29,043 nucleotides of DNA from Paraglomus occultum (Eukaryota > Glomeromycota > Glomeromycetes > Paraglomerales > Paraglomeraceae): the NCBI GenBank assembly GCA_910592205.1, contig CAJVPJ010000313.1:1-29043 (forward strand), in the 5' to 3' direction. The notes beneath the pieces are model-generated. The model was given only the letters and a program-made list of their open reading frames with translations. It was not told the DNA's origin and ran no database searches. Both the position numbers and the translations under genes were made by a program. Below are positions 1-9,213 of this stretch, in pieces (positions within the stretch are counted from its first letter, which is position 1; each line of letters starts with the position of its first letter).

Positions 1-316
1 CATCTAATAATTCACATCCAGAGCTAATAATATTAGTTTGATGAAATTGCGGAATTGGTTCTAATATTCCTAATGCTTCGAGATATTCTCTTTCAGCTTC
101 TGGCGATGGAATAGTCTCAGCAATTTCTGGAGGATCAAATAATCCCAATGCATCGAAATATTCTATTTCCGGATTAGGGGGTGGAGTTGGATTTTGATTT
201 GGTAAATCTCGGGGATGACATGGGTTTTTATTACTATTATAATGTTGACGAAGTTTTTGTGGCGTTGAATATATATACCCACAGCTTTCACATGTTCGAT
301 TTTGTTTACGAGTCAT
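1..316 (-). CDS. Zinc-finger-like protein, C-terminal part beyond the window
   Basis: An uninterrupted minus-strand reading frame runs from ATG at 316 off the left edge (105 codons seen). The N-terminus is basic (MTRKQNRTCESCGY) and holds a C2HC-type finger: Cys9-x2-Cys12, then LRQH with His25, then NPCH with Cys33/His34. After the finger comes a proline-rich linker, then an acidic region with a duplicated short motif: EIEYFDALGLFDPP followed by EREYLEALGILEP. A single finger plus a repeated acidic linear motif suggests nucleic-acid or protein binding; I infer no enzymatic role. It is divergent from the Cys-rich gene at 432 and shares a 115-bp intergenic region with it. No intron is visible, unlike most genes here. 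The family is not recognised; function unknown. Confidence 0.55.
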   Translation of the reverse strand, partial: MTRKQNRTCESCGYIYSTPQKLRQHYNSNKNPCHPRDLPNQNPTPPPNPEIEYFDALGLFDPPEIAETIPSPEAEREYLEALGILEPIPQFHQTNIISSGCELLD

Positions 317-431
317 ATTGGTTTTATAATATAGTTATAGAAAATTTTTTATTCAAAAATTATTCCATTATATATCGGTTTTATTATACACTTATAGAAA
401 ATCGTTTGTTTAAATTGAATTTTTACCTTAT
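317..431. promoter_or_regulatory. Compact divergent promoter with a direct repeat
   Basis: Only 115 bp separate the start codons of two divergent genes. The interval is almost pure AT and contains an imperfect direct repeat of about 30 bp at 320-349 and 377-406; both copies begin with GGTTTTAT and include CTTATAGAAAAT or GTTATAGAAAAT. The symmetry suggests each repeat serves one gene, but this is inferred from position only. Confidence 0.35.
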
Positions 432-662
432 ATGAAAATGCCTACTATGTATACTTGTTATTTTGTTAATTATTCTGGTGAAATTTGCATGCGTCATAGT
501 ACCCGCCCTGAGGGGTGCTGTTTTCATTATAAAGCTTTACCTCGTTATCCCTGCTCTGAATGTGGTAAACCTACTCGTTCTATTTCTGGTCGTTGTCCCA
601 AACATATTAGAGGGTTTTATGTTTCTAGACATTTTCAGAAACATCTTAAGAAAAATCGGTAA
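432..662 (+). CDS. Small Cys/His-rich protein
   Basis: Single-exon frame of 76 aa starting MKMPTMYTCYF; an internal Met at residue 3 or 6 is also possible. It has seven cysteines (residues 9, 19, 29, 30, 41, 44, 56) and five histidines, with the clearest knuckle being YPCSECGKPTRSISGRCPKH (C-x2-C-x11-C-x2-H). The C-terminus is basic (HFQKHLKKNR). This is the pattern of a small zinc-binding nucleic-acid-associated protein. Its divergent neighbour also has a Cys/His finger, and both lack introns, so the pair may belong to one mobile or virus-like unit. No family recognised. The overlapping frame 463-675 is a shadow lacking the Cys pattern. Confidence 0.5.
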   Translation: MKMPTMYTCYFVNYSGEICMRHSTRPEGCCFHYKALPRYPCSECGKPTRSISGRCPKHIRGFYVSRHFQKHLKKNR

Positions 663-748
663 TATATATAATTAGTTAGGCTTGAAAGCAATAGAGTATT
701 GTCCTATCTTTTTGGTTAGAGTGTGTCATAGTCGATTCTCCGAATCTT

Positions 749-1045
749 GTCCTAACTTTTTACGAGTTTTGGTTAGAGTTAGTTGAAAGTTAATAAGAAA
801 TTGGACGTGTTTAGTGTTGTAGAATAGTAATTTTGGGGTAAAGTGTCGGTCTAACTTTTTGGTTAGAGTTTTGTCCCAACTTTTTTACGATTTTTGCTAT
901 CGATAGTAATAATAAAACCTTGTAATATACGATTATAGAATATTAAAAATTTTTGTATTTTGGGATATATATTCCGGTCTAATTTTTTGGTTAGAGTTGT
1001 TTGAAAGTTAATGAGAAATTGAACGTGATATAGAATAGTAATTTT
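749..1045 (+). repeat. Two degenerate ~75-bp repeats with CTAAC/GTTAG hairpins
   Basis: Units at about 749-834 and 977-1045 share CTAACTTTTT...GGTTAGAGTT, then TTGAAAGTTAAT.AGAAATTG.ACGTG and AGAATAGTAATTTT. The shorter hairpin part (CTAACTTTTTGGTTAG) also occurs at 851-866, and a half at 700-722. CTAAC and GTTAG are reverse complements, so each copy could fold into a hairpin with a T-rich loop. A weakly similar string (GATAAGAAATCGAACGTC) occurs near 10,054. No ORF runs through these units. Confidence 0.5.
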
Positions 1046-1074
1046 CTTCGTTATTGGGGATAAAGATAAAACAA

Positions 1075-1195
1075 GTTTTAGTAATCAAATGAGTTAACTA
1101 TGCTCCGCTACGCTTCACATTCGGAGTCGCTACGCTCCTCCGGGACTGAAAACGGTTTAGTAATTAAATAAGTTAACTATGCTCCGCTTCGCTCC
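1075..1195 (+). repeat. Direct repeat with GC clusters
   Basis: A ~40-bp unit occurs at 1075-1115 and 1154-1195 (TTTAGTAAT.AAAT.AGTTAACTATGCTCCGCT). Between and after the copies are GC-rich clusters such as TCGCTACGCTCCTCCGGG and TTCGCTCCGCAAGCG that stand out from the AT-rich surroundings and can pair with one another. The style resembles short palindromic clusters of organellar or selfish DNA; this is an analogy only. Confidence 0.45.
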
Positions 1196-1331
1196 GCAAG
1201 CGTGAAACTTTCGCTCTTGTGAGCTCATGTTTCACTGAAACTGAAGACTAAATAAGATTTGGAAGAGAATTGGGATAGTAAAGATAATGATATTACATTT
1301 AAGCTTGCAGGCGAACGCCACGCTCAGGTTC

Positions 1332-1366
1332 AGGACTAAAGTCCTTCACCTTCGGGGGCTTTTTTT
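1332..1366 (+). terminator. Perfect 6-bp hairpin followed by a T run
   Basis: AGGACT (1332-1337), two A's, AGTCCT (1340-1345) form a perfect inverted repeat, followed by CACCTTCGGGGGC and a run of seven T's (1360-1366). It resembles a factor-independent or Pol III-type stop signal. No RNA gene with internal promoter boxes is seen upstream, so it may simply be part of the repeat structure. Confidence 0.25.
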
Positions 1367-1421
1367 ATAGCAAGCGGAATAGTAATATGAAAATGACGAC
1401 GAAAAAATAAATCGCACGTCA

Positions 1422-1501
1422 TTCGAGTGACGATCGAAAAAAATTAAGCAAAATGGTATAAAAATCGGTATAAGAGAAAGGCTTCGAGTGACGATCGAAA
1501 A
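1422..1501 (+). repeat. 19-bp direct repeat TTCGAGTGACGATCGAAAA
   Basis: An exact 19-bp sequence occurs at 1422-1440 and 1483-1501 (61 bp apart). Flanking DNA contains further GACGAC and CGATCGAAA-type variants (1395-1402, 1517-1530, 1535-1560), so this is a locally amplified motif. The core contains the palindrome CGATCG. A TTTCTC/GAGAAA inverted repeat lies near 1592-1610. No coding potential was seen from 663 to 1,680. Confidence 0.5.
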
Positions 1502-1876
1502 GCAGAATGATATACTGACGACGGTCGAATTTTTGACGACGCAATCAAATTTTTATCGTCTGTCCCAAAACGTACATAAACATACTACTACTTTCTCTTG
1601 TGAGAGAAATTCTTGAGCTCTAGGGACATCCACACATGGTGACTTTTTCTCAGCTTGGAGGTCAAGGACACCCCACCAGAGGGGACTAAAATAATAACAA
1701 TTAGACAGACAACGGATTGAAATAATTGGTCACACATGAGAACGGATTACTTTGTGTGAGCTGCTGCATTATCATTTTCCTGGAGTCGAATGATTTCCTT
1801 GATAACGGTAGCATACTGCTTTACCCAAATATAAAGTTACCAAGAGCTGCAACCAACATAACACTGCTCATGCTGC

Positions 1877-2788
1877 TCATGCTCTCACCTCAGACTTGTT
1901 CACCTCATCAGATTTGTCATATACAGTCTCTATTTTGCGTTTACTTGAGTAAAGACTCTTTAGCTCAGTAGTAGAAGACTCTCCAGCCACCTGCAACAAA
2001 TCTAAGCTTTGGATATCATAGCTATTCTTTACAAAAATCTATTGTGACAATATTAGGACTCATTAAAGGTAATAAAACAAAACGAAACTTCGAACATTAA
2101 CCTTTCTTCGATCTGTAATAATTGCTGTCCAGTAGAATCGCAAATAGCCAACATCTTTCATTTCAGATTTTACCTTTTTTACAAAAGCAACACGCAACAA
2201 ATATAAGTTATTCCAACACACTATTAACATTAAGAAACCAGAGAACAAAGCAGGTCGCGCATGGGGGGACTGGATAGCATCATCCATACTCTGGATTCGA
2301 GATTTACTCGTCAAGAGCTGTCACACCCCACCACTCGGGCGAGATGCCATGATCTATACTCTGGATTCGAGATTTACTCGTCAAGAGCTGCCCTTCTGCC
2401 AAAATTAAAGATAAAACCAAACCCTTGTGACCACTTCATCCCCAAGGTGTTCCACAGCAATTGAAAACCGCTGAGACCAGGCGTTATTCAGCGCTGCCCA
2501 ATCGTCCGCAAATGGTGGGTACAAAAGAAGTGCATCCCGGTTTGCTTTGAGAAATTGTAAATAAGAAATGTATGGGCATGACTTCACATAGGATGAAAGC
2601 ACTGTCGTTTAGAAGGATACGCCGTTTAGCTTTTGACCTGTGATATGAAATACCGGAAATAGAAATGCAATGCTCGGCACAATATAAGTTAGAAAAAGTA
2701 TAAGTACAGCCATGCCCAATAAACTTTTCCATGGGTGTGGGTGAATCCATCGAGCCGTGACAAAAAGACGCGATTTCTTTCCATCCAT
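1877..2788 (-). CDS. Candidate four-exon membrane protein (187 aa)
   Basis: Four minus-strand blocks join in frame at phase 0: 2788-2654, 2581-2435, 2269-2102 and 1990-1877 (stop at 1879-1877). Implied introns are GTATTT..GAAG (72 nt), GTGGTC..CCAG (165 nt) and GTTAAT..GCAG (111 nt). Exon 1 holds a hydrophobic helix (GMAVLILFLTYIVPSIAFLF) after a basic N-terminus. Exon 2 is soluble (FADDWAALNNAWSQRFSIAV). Exon 3 has a second helix (ALFSGFLMLIVCWNNLYLL) then a basic stretch. Exon 4 is charged and ends in EVRA. Two helices suggest an integral membrane protein. An alternative start at 2802 (MADDQWMERN) gives a different frame and two-exon model. The family is not recognised, and the second intron contains a tandem repeat. 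Gene existence is moderately likely; exact exons are uncertain. Confidence 0.38.
2286..2392 (+). repeat. Tandem repeat, 70-bp period, 1.5 copies
   Basis: A 37-bp block (ATACTCTGGATTCGAGATTT then ACTCGTCAAGAGCTG) occurs at 2286 and again at 2356 with no visible mismatch, giving a period of exactly 70 bp. It lies inside the predicted second intron of the candidate membrane-protein gene. The near identity points to a recent duplication. Confidence 0.7.
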
Positions 2789-2808
2789 TGATCGTCAGCC
2801 ATTTTTGA

Positions 2809-2816
2809 TGACGTCA
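2809..2816. promoter_or_regulatory. Palindromic CRE/ATF site TGACGTCA
   Basis: A perfect TGACGTCA palindrome, the consensus for bZIP factors of the CREB/ATF family, in the context GATGACGTCATT. It lies 7 bp upstream of the ATG at 2802 and 21 bp upstream of the ATG at 2788 on the minus strand. That is very close to the start codon, so transcription would have to start within or after it. Confidence 0.35.
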
Positions 2817-2979
2817 TTAATTATTAAACGATAAAAAAATAATTGCTTGATGAAATCAACCGGCCGAAGAAGAAGGTGATGAATTGGATAGTGAAGATGA
2901 TGAGTGATAGATAAAGTTGCTGGAAACACAAAAAAGGTGTTCTAATAATGACTTGATTGTTTATTCTGCTAGTCTTCTT

Positions 2980-3466
2980 TTCTTTCTTGGTTCATCATGT
3001 GTTGGTGTTAATACTCGTTTAGTAGTATGATTTTCCGCTCCTCTTGATAAATTTCATAAGTAATTTTTTCTTGATCTAGATACTTCTGGAGAGTTTGGGT
3101 ATTATTAATTTTAAAAATGTATCGGTATGGAGCAATTTTCTCTCCTTGAGCTTTTTTTAGAATGCTTCGAATGGTGCTGTAATTTTTGGGTTCCATGGTG
3201 GATTTAATGTAAATTAGTTTCATATTAATATTTTTATATATATAGATACCCTATATTAATCTTGTTATAGTTTATATTCATCACATTCTGGTATGATAAA
3301 GTGAGTATTAAAATTAACAAGTCCATAAGTTATGAATGAGCACTGTTATTACTTTTCAAAACGTCATCAGTCACACTCAATTTTACAGCCACATCATAAT
3401 CAGCCTCTCATTTACATCACATAATCAAATGTTCACTTTGTCTGGTTGTTGCAGCATGCCCCATAT
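2980..3466 (-). repeat. Repeat family R1, copy A
   Basis: The best preserved of three copies. In gene orientation (minus) it begins at 3466 with ATATGGGGCATGCTGCAAC, then a conserved AGTGAACATTTGATTATGTG block, about 200 bp of less conserved DNA, and the small ORF at 3223-3008. Similarity to copy C continues past the stop (GATGAACCAAGAAAG) to about 2980. The other end of the element is not defined. No terminal inverted repeat or target duplication could be identified, so the class is unknown. Confidence 0.7.
3008..3223 (-). CDS. Small ORF of repeat R1 (copy A)
   Basis: A 71-aa frame, MKLIYIKSTMEPKNYSTIRS... ending KIILLNEY, rich in Lys, Ile and Tyr. Copies at 9,469 (plus) and about 12,690 (minus) encode the same N-terminal segment, e.g. 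MEPKNYSTIRS in copy B. Comparison with copy C suggests copy A is itself frameshifted near its C-terminus: one frame over, the text continues LTPTHDEPRKKRRLAE before a stop, a basic nuclear-localisation-like tail. The ancestral product was therefore probably about 90 aa. A start at the internal Met (MEPKNYST, 3193) is equally possible because copy B has GTG in place of the first ATG. Likely an element-borne protein; no domain recognised. Confidence 0.4.
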   Translation of the reverse strand: MKLIYIKSTMEPKNYSTIRSILKKAQGEKIAPYRYIFKINNTQTLQKYLDQEKITYEIYQEERKIILLNEY

Positions 3467-4761
3467 GTATTTTATATAATCGATTCTCTATTTTTTTGTA
3501 CAGCTAATTTTTATATACTGTTAAAACAAAAAACCCTCTCACAGAACGAAAAAAGATGCCCAACTTATCGTGTATTAGTATGTGTTATTATGATGCATGT
3601 GTAACCGTTTACCAGGTCGAGCAAAGATAATAAACCGTTTTCTTTCCAAAAACTTTAATAAACACAATATTTGAAATATATTACTTCCACTTACAACTAT
3701 CTTCTCTTTCAACATTAATTTGAAATTTTGTAACGACGTCTTTTGGGTTTAAGAATTCGTCAATTTCAAAGCATTCTTATTTTTTGAACTTTTTTAGAGT
3801 TAACCACCTTTGACATTCTTGCCCTCGATAAAAACTCGTTGCTGTTTTTCTTAACGTGACAAGATGAACACTTCAACATTTTGTGCAGACGACAAGAGAC
3901 AACAAAGCATACTATTTGTTAATGACTTCTGTTAATCATATAAACTATTGTAATAACAGATTTAGAACTATAATCGCACATTGTTACGGTCGATCCGTCT
4001 TTGCATTCCGTTCATCTTTTTGGTAAAGTCAATTTCCCCTTATTGAAGCGATCTGTTAAAATGAAAAACGTTTTAGGTATCAGTAGACAAACAGCCGATC
4101 TTTCCCACATGTTCATATGTTTTCAGAATGTGCTGGCATCAAAAGCACTCGAATGCAACTGCGCAAAAAGTCCTTGGAAAAGTGGCGGTTTCTTCCTAGT
4201 TGATGATTAATGATGAGATGGCAGCAAGATTAAAAAACATCGCATAAACTTTCTGCCCTTAGTTCAGGGAAAATGTCGTCATCTTTCGGAATTTTGCGCC
4301 AACTGCGGTCCACTATTTAAAACCCCCCATGATTTCATAATACTGGATTTAATATATACGACAAATGTAATTGAACACAAGCATATATATAATTTCCATT
4401 TCCGTGCCGAGACCGAATAACACCGGTTAAATTCATTTAGCCGCATCTAATTGTCCTATCGGTAAGCAGAGTTTATCCGCTAAAGCCAATCGCATGGTTT
4501 AAAGTTTCCAGTTTAGTAATAATCCGTTATTATCGAACAATCTCGCAAAACTGTGATGGGGAAAATGTATAAATATGACTGCTACGATCGATCGAATTGA
4601 CAGGCTATCTGCTGAAACAGATAGTATTCGAGATAATAATAACGAAATAAATAATAAAGAGACGCTGAAGATAACAATCATTGTTCATAATATCATCATC
4701 CATTAATAAAGCAAAAGACCAACACCACAAAAAAAGATAAACTTTAATTAACAAATCAAAA
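3467..4761. other. Intergenic region, no supported gene
   Basis: AT-rich DNA between repeat copy A and the MFS gene. Short frames exist (e.g. 4001-4210, lacking an ATG), but none shows family-like sequence or splice-supported continuation. The last few hundred bases are presumably the MFS promoter; no clear TATA box or regulatory palindrome stands out. Confidence 0.6.
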
Positions 4762-6804
4762 ATGACATTTGCCGACAGTGAGTCGAGCACGACAGTGACA
4801 GTGAGTAATAGCCAGGAATCAACAACGGACGTTGAATCACAACCTGAAAAGCAAGAGGCAATACATGCAAATGGTGAAACTATAGTGCGACTGTCGCGTT
4901 GGCGACTAGTCTGGGTTATGATCGGGTATTTATTCTAATTTATTAAAGCTGGCGGACACTAGTCATTAAAAGCGTCTTCTAATCATTACATGTCTGTCTT
5001 TCTAGTCTTGGCTTTGCCATTTTTCTAGCTGCATTAGATCAGACCATTGTCGGAACATCATTATATAGGATAGGTGCTGACTTTAAGGCTTTGAACCAAA
5101 TTGCCTGGGTTGCAACCTCGTATTTGTTAACGGCTACCGCATTTCAACCAACATACGGAAAGATTTCTGACATATTTGGAAGAAAAGCAACATTTTTATT
5201 TGCCATTTTGGTATTCGAATTGGGCAGTTTGTTATGTGGATTAGCACCAAATATGGTAAGTAGGAAAATTTTATAAAAAGAAATCTCGTTCTCTTCTCCC
5301 CACTCAAACTCAAAATGCTTTTCTTTCTCACTCATTCTCACATTCTCTTAGACACTACTGATAATATTCCGAGCAATAGCGGGAATTGGAGGTGGCGGTA
5401 TAATAGGATTGGTAATAATTATAATTGCCGATATTGTTAGTCTCGAAGAGAGAGGAAAATACCAGGGTCTTATCGGTGCAGTGTTTGGTATTGCGTCGGT
5501 TATCGGTCCTCTATTGGGTGGGGCTTTTACCGATCATGTAACTTGGAGGTATGAATTGCGAAAAGTCTCTGATGCTTCTGTTTTCGTCTTAATAAACTCT
5601 AACGATTTCTTAATTCGCAGATGGTCTTTCTTAATTAACTTGCCATTTGGTGTCATTACGCTTGCCATCGTAATCTTTTTGTTACGACTTCCCCGGCCGC
5701 AGGGCTCGTTTTGGAAGAAACTCGGCCGTGTCGACTGGTGGGGTACCTTGTTAATGGGTGCCGCCTCGGTTTGCTTGTTATTACCGTTGAATTGGGGCGG
5801 AGATCAATATCAATGGGACGATCCGATAATTATATCGCTCTTTATTGTTGGGGCAGTGCTATATGCAGCCCTAGTATGTGTCGAGGGATTTATAGCTGTC
5901 GAACCCATCGTTCCACTCCGACTATTCAAGAGTCGGACTTTGGCAGCATGTCTACTGGTCAACTTTTTCCAGGGAATGGCATTCTTGGGCGCTGTTTATT
6001 ACATACCATTGTATTTCCAAGTTGTCCATCATGACTCGGCAACTATTGCGGGATTGGAGTTGATACCATACATTCTTGGTGTTGTGTTCGCATCAATTGC
6101 ATCCGGACAAGCCATGTCGAGGGTACCAACGATAAGGAAACAAATATTCTGTATCGTCGGCTCAGTGTTAATTATCGTCGGTGCAGGATTAACAACCACG
6201 TTCGACGTTGACACTAACCGTGGAAAGCAAATTGGGTACTTGTTCATTATGGGAATTGGAGTAGGGTTGATTATGCAGACGACGCTACTGATTGGTCAGG
6301 CAACTGTCGTATATTCGGATATTGCTGTTATTTCTTCGGTTCTGCTGTTCTTTAGAACAAGTGAGTATTGGTATATATGTGTTTGTGTGCAGAATGTGGT
6401 AGAGATTGAACATACGTAACCCAAACGGTGTGGATCAGTCGCGCGAAGTGATCAGGTGATAACATATACTCATTATTCTTTCTTCTTCTTTGCTTTATCC
6501 AGTTGGATTTGTTTTCGGAGTTGCCATAATAGGCACTGTTTTCAATAACGAACTCCGTCATCAGATTGGGTTATTAAATATAGACCTCTCTTTTGACGTC
6601 CTTAAGAAGAATCCGAATATCATCACACAGCTTCCTCCAGATGTTGAGGGTCAAGTTATTAATGCTTACGTGCAAGCATTACAATTGGCGTTTACATGTA
6701 TAATACCGATGGGTGGTTTAGCCTTTTTGGCTTCCATATTTATTGGGAAAAATAAGAATATGGGTCGACGGCCTGGAGAGAGCGTGCCTGTCGGCCTTGA
6801 ATAA
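4762..6804 (+). CDS. MFS-14 (DHA2-type) multidrug/H+ antiporter
   Basis: Five exons join in frame: 4762-4925, 5006-5255, 5352-5548, 5621-6360, 6503-6804, giving 550 aa; all introns are GT-AG with CTAG/TTAG/GCAG/CCAG acceptors. A hydrophilic N-tail of about 50 residues precedes the first helix. Signature motifs of drug:H+ antiporters are visible: [10 protein letters not shown] in TM1 (motif D1), [13 protein letters not shown] (motif A, loop 2-3), [12 protein letters not shown] (motif B) and [16 protein letters not shown] (motif C, antiporter signature). Length and a long hydrophobic C-half fit the 14-TM DHA2 group, which exports toxic compounds at the plasma or vacuolar membrane in exchange for protons. 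The [13 protein letters not shown] tail is cytosolic. Substrate cannot be told from sequence. It appears intact; the plus-strand 7-TM gene follows 616 bp downstream. Confidence 0.93.
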
Positions 6805-7420
6805 AATTATATATATTAAATTATATTATACCATAGCATCTTACCCTAATGTTTAGATACTACATTCCTTCTATAGCAACTGTATAGATTACACGCATCT
6901 GCTCATAATAAAATAAACGCACAATGCTAATCATGTAATTATAATCCGTATGACCACATTTATTCGACAGGTACGATTTGGAAATTTAATGCAGCCAAGT
7001 GATTCTGATTTATTTTGATTTGTTAATATAACTTAACCCAAACAGTATTAGCGCTACCATAAACCGCTTGGACATAAAACTGTTCATCTTGTCCAACAAA
7101 CAGACACAAATCGGTCGACTGTTTCCTCACCAAAGCTGGAGCCTTGGACTATCTTATAAAATAAAAGGGCGGGTTCCCTCTTGGCTCTTTTTTTTTAACC
7201 GACCCTATTCATTTCTTGCAATTTAGCCCTTCAGCTTAGAGAGAATCCCCGAGGAATAGAAACACACTTATTAGACGTCTTATTGACTAAGACTCGTCTT
7301 CTCCTCTCCTCCTTATCCTCCTCTTCTCCTCTTCCTCATTCCATTTTCCTCTCATTCCTTTTTCTCACTCACTCTCTATTCCTTCTATCTCCCTTCCTTT
7401 CTTGCATAACAAATAAAGAC
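6805..7420. other. Intergenic region between MFS and 7-TM genes
   Basis: An AT-rich 3' flank of the MFS gene with AATAAA-like strings near 6,909, then the promoter and leader of the 7-TM gene. No gene is seen apart from the pyrimidine tract annotated separately. Confidence 0.6.
7296..7404 (+). promoter_or_regulatory. Polypyrimidine tract in the 5' leader of the 7-TM gene
   Basis: About 110 bp consisting almost wholly of C and T on the plus strand (CTTCTCCTCTCCTCC and similar, with few A's and hardly any G), ending 16 bp before the ATG at 7421. CT-rich blocks just upstream of start codons are a known feature of strongly expressed fungal genes. An upstream ATG at 7283 reads through the tract in frame, producing a Ser/Leu-rich artefactual N-extension. 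Confidence 0.5.
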
Positions 7421-9191
7421 ATGACAATAATAACACCTCCACAAGTTTCGCCGCCCAGAAGCCAGTCACAACAGATATTCGCATTACAGATATATGTGTC
7501 ATGCGCAATTGCCGTGTATGTTTACGACACATTAGTATACCTGAGATCCGATTATCAAAACTGGTATAAGAAGAAGAAATGGCGCACGTTCGAAATGATA
7601 TTTTATTTGTTATTAAAGTAAGTCAATTAACACAAAAATAAACATCCATATAACAAATCTATGTAAGACTAATCATTTCATTTATCTCTTCTCTTCATAA
7701 GAATGAACACTTTACTCTTTGTCACATCGGTTATTCTCGTCCGTTACCCATGGTCTTTTTCATCAATCAGCTGTACACTCTTCTCCAACACTCTGAACGC
7801 GTTCTACGCAATGGGAATATTTATTCAGATATTCATTTTGCTTTCTCGTTTCTACTACTTCTATCCACGCAGTCACCACCTCTTTTGTATACTATTTCTT
7901 GTGGGTGGTGCCACTTTTACATTACACTTTGTGAATATACCATGGTACGGAGAATCTACTGTCGACAAAGGTGGCAATTGTAGCTATACAAATGTCGAAA
8001 GTTCGGTCGTCTATGGATTTGCTGCTATGAGTGCGTTCTGTGGCAGTGTATTTGTTGCAGTCGTGATAAAAGTTTGGAACAATAATTGGAAGAAAACTAC
8101 GAATAATAACGACTCTCAGAAAAGACCAATTTCCAAGATTGCTTTGGAGGATGTGAGTATAATTATATTTGCATTTGCACCAAAAGAAATTGACATTGTT
8201 AATTGGGTATTTGTTTTTTACCCCTACGACTGATAAATACTCTTTGAAATTCCAGGGTGTCTTTCACTTGGCTCTCATATTCCTCATTTATACCATTACC
8301 CTTATTATGATTCTTGCTTTGCCTAACACAACTTTCAAATTCTTCAACTCGGATCCCGGAATGATCCTAACTTCCGTTCTCTTTCTTCGGCTAGTCGTCC
8401 TTGGTAAACCATCAAGATCTTCATTCCGAACGTCAGTAGTGTCGACAGCATCAACGGAACCCGTATTGCCAGAACCATACACTATACAATCGGCGGTATT
8501 TGTACGTCCAGTGAGTCTGGCGAGAGCAACGATAGTTGAACCGGTGCCAACACATACGTCAATGTTGTTGTCGTTTGGCAGTAAAGCTGATATTGGGAAT
8601 AAGCACGAGGGAAAATCAAAGGAAGAATGGACTACTATTAATGTTGATGATCATGTCGATAATGGTGGTGCTAATGTTGGTTTCGATCTTGTTGATAAGA
8701 TCAAGGATGAAGGCCCGAAGGATAGTAGTAGCGGGCAAGAAGATAGAAAGGGAGGAGTTGATGACGTGATTATTGATGCCGGAGAAGTAGAATCTAATCC
8801 AGAAGGAACAGAGCTTGATGCGGACGAATTTATACACGGAGAAGGCTCCGAGTCGCCAGATCCAGTCTCTGCCAATATTTCGCAAGCTATTTTGATACGA
8901 AGAGATACCGTAAAAACGATTAGTCGAAATAGCATGAGCGGACGGACGTACAACCCTACGTTAGTTGTTCATATGAACACAGATGATAGTCACAAGATTA
9001 AACGTTCGCTAACGTTACCTAATCTCATGCGGAATAATAGTTTTTCTAAACGACGGTTGTCAGTGACGAGACAAAGGAGCGTGAATAGAGGAGAATCGGG
9101 TAATGGAGTAAAGAGAGTAAAAAGCTTGCCAAAACTTAACAAGAGAACAAATGCACGGGACGTTGATATTACTGGGAATAACAGTGACTGA
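7421..9191 (+). CDS. Orphan seven-transmembrane receptor-like protein
   Basis: Three exons (7421-7617, 7702-8152, 8256-9191) join in frame to 527 aa. Seven hydrophobic segments can be read, e.g. QIYVSCAIAVYVYDTLVYL, FYLLLKMNTLLFVTSVILV, AFYAMGIFIQIFILLSRF, LFCILFLVGGATFTL, GFAAMSAFCGSVFVAVVI, LALIFLIYTITLIMILAL and MILTSVLFLRLVVLG. A charged, Ser/Asp/Glu-rich tail of about 290 residues follows and ends with several RSxS/RRxS basic-Ser motifs (KRRLSVTRQRS, RVKSLPKLN). The layout of a short N-terminus, 7 TM and long phosphorylatable cytosolic tail resembles fungal orphan receptor families with G-protein-coupled-like topology. No DRY-type motif was found, so coupling to G proteins is inference. 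The ATG at 7421 (MTIITPPQVS) is preferred over 7283, which would add a translated pyrimidine tract. The first intron ends in AAG. Repeat copy B begins only 23 bp after the stop. Confidence 0.75.
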
Positions 9192-9213
9192 GCATAAGAC
9201 GTAGATAGACTTG

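Noticed and set aside
1961-1971. TAGCTCAGTAG, an exact tRNA A-box (RNA polymerase III internal promoter)
   Set aside because: No acceptable B box or cloverleaf follows; the nearest candidate has poor fit, and the strand opposite is a predicted coding exon.
4001-4210. 69-aa frame upstream of the MFS gene
   Set aside because: Begins with a non-ATG codon and lacks motifs or splice support; likely chance.
5134-5341. Minus-strand frames over the second MFS exon
   Set aside because: Antisense shadows of a strongly supported transporter.
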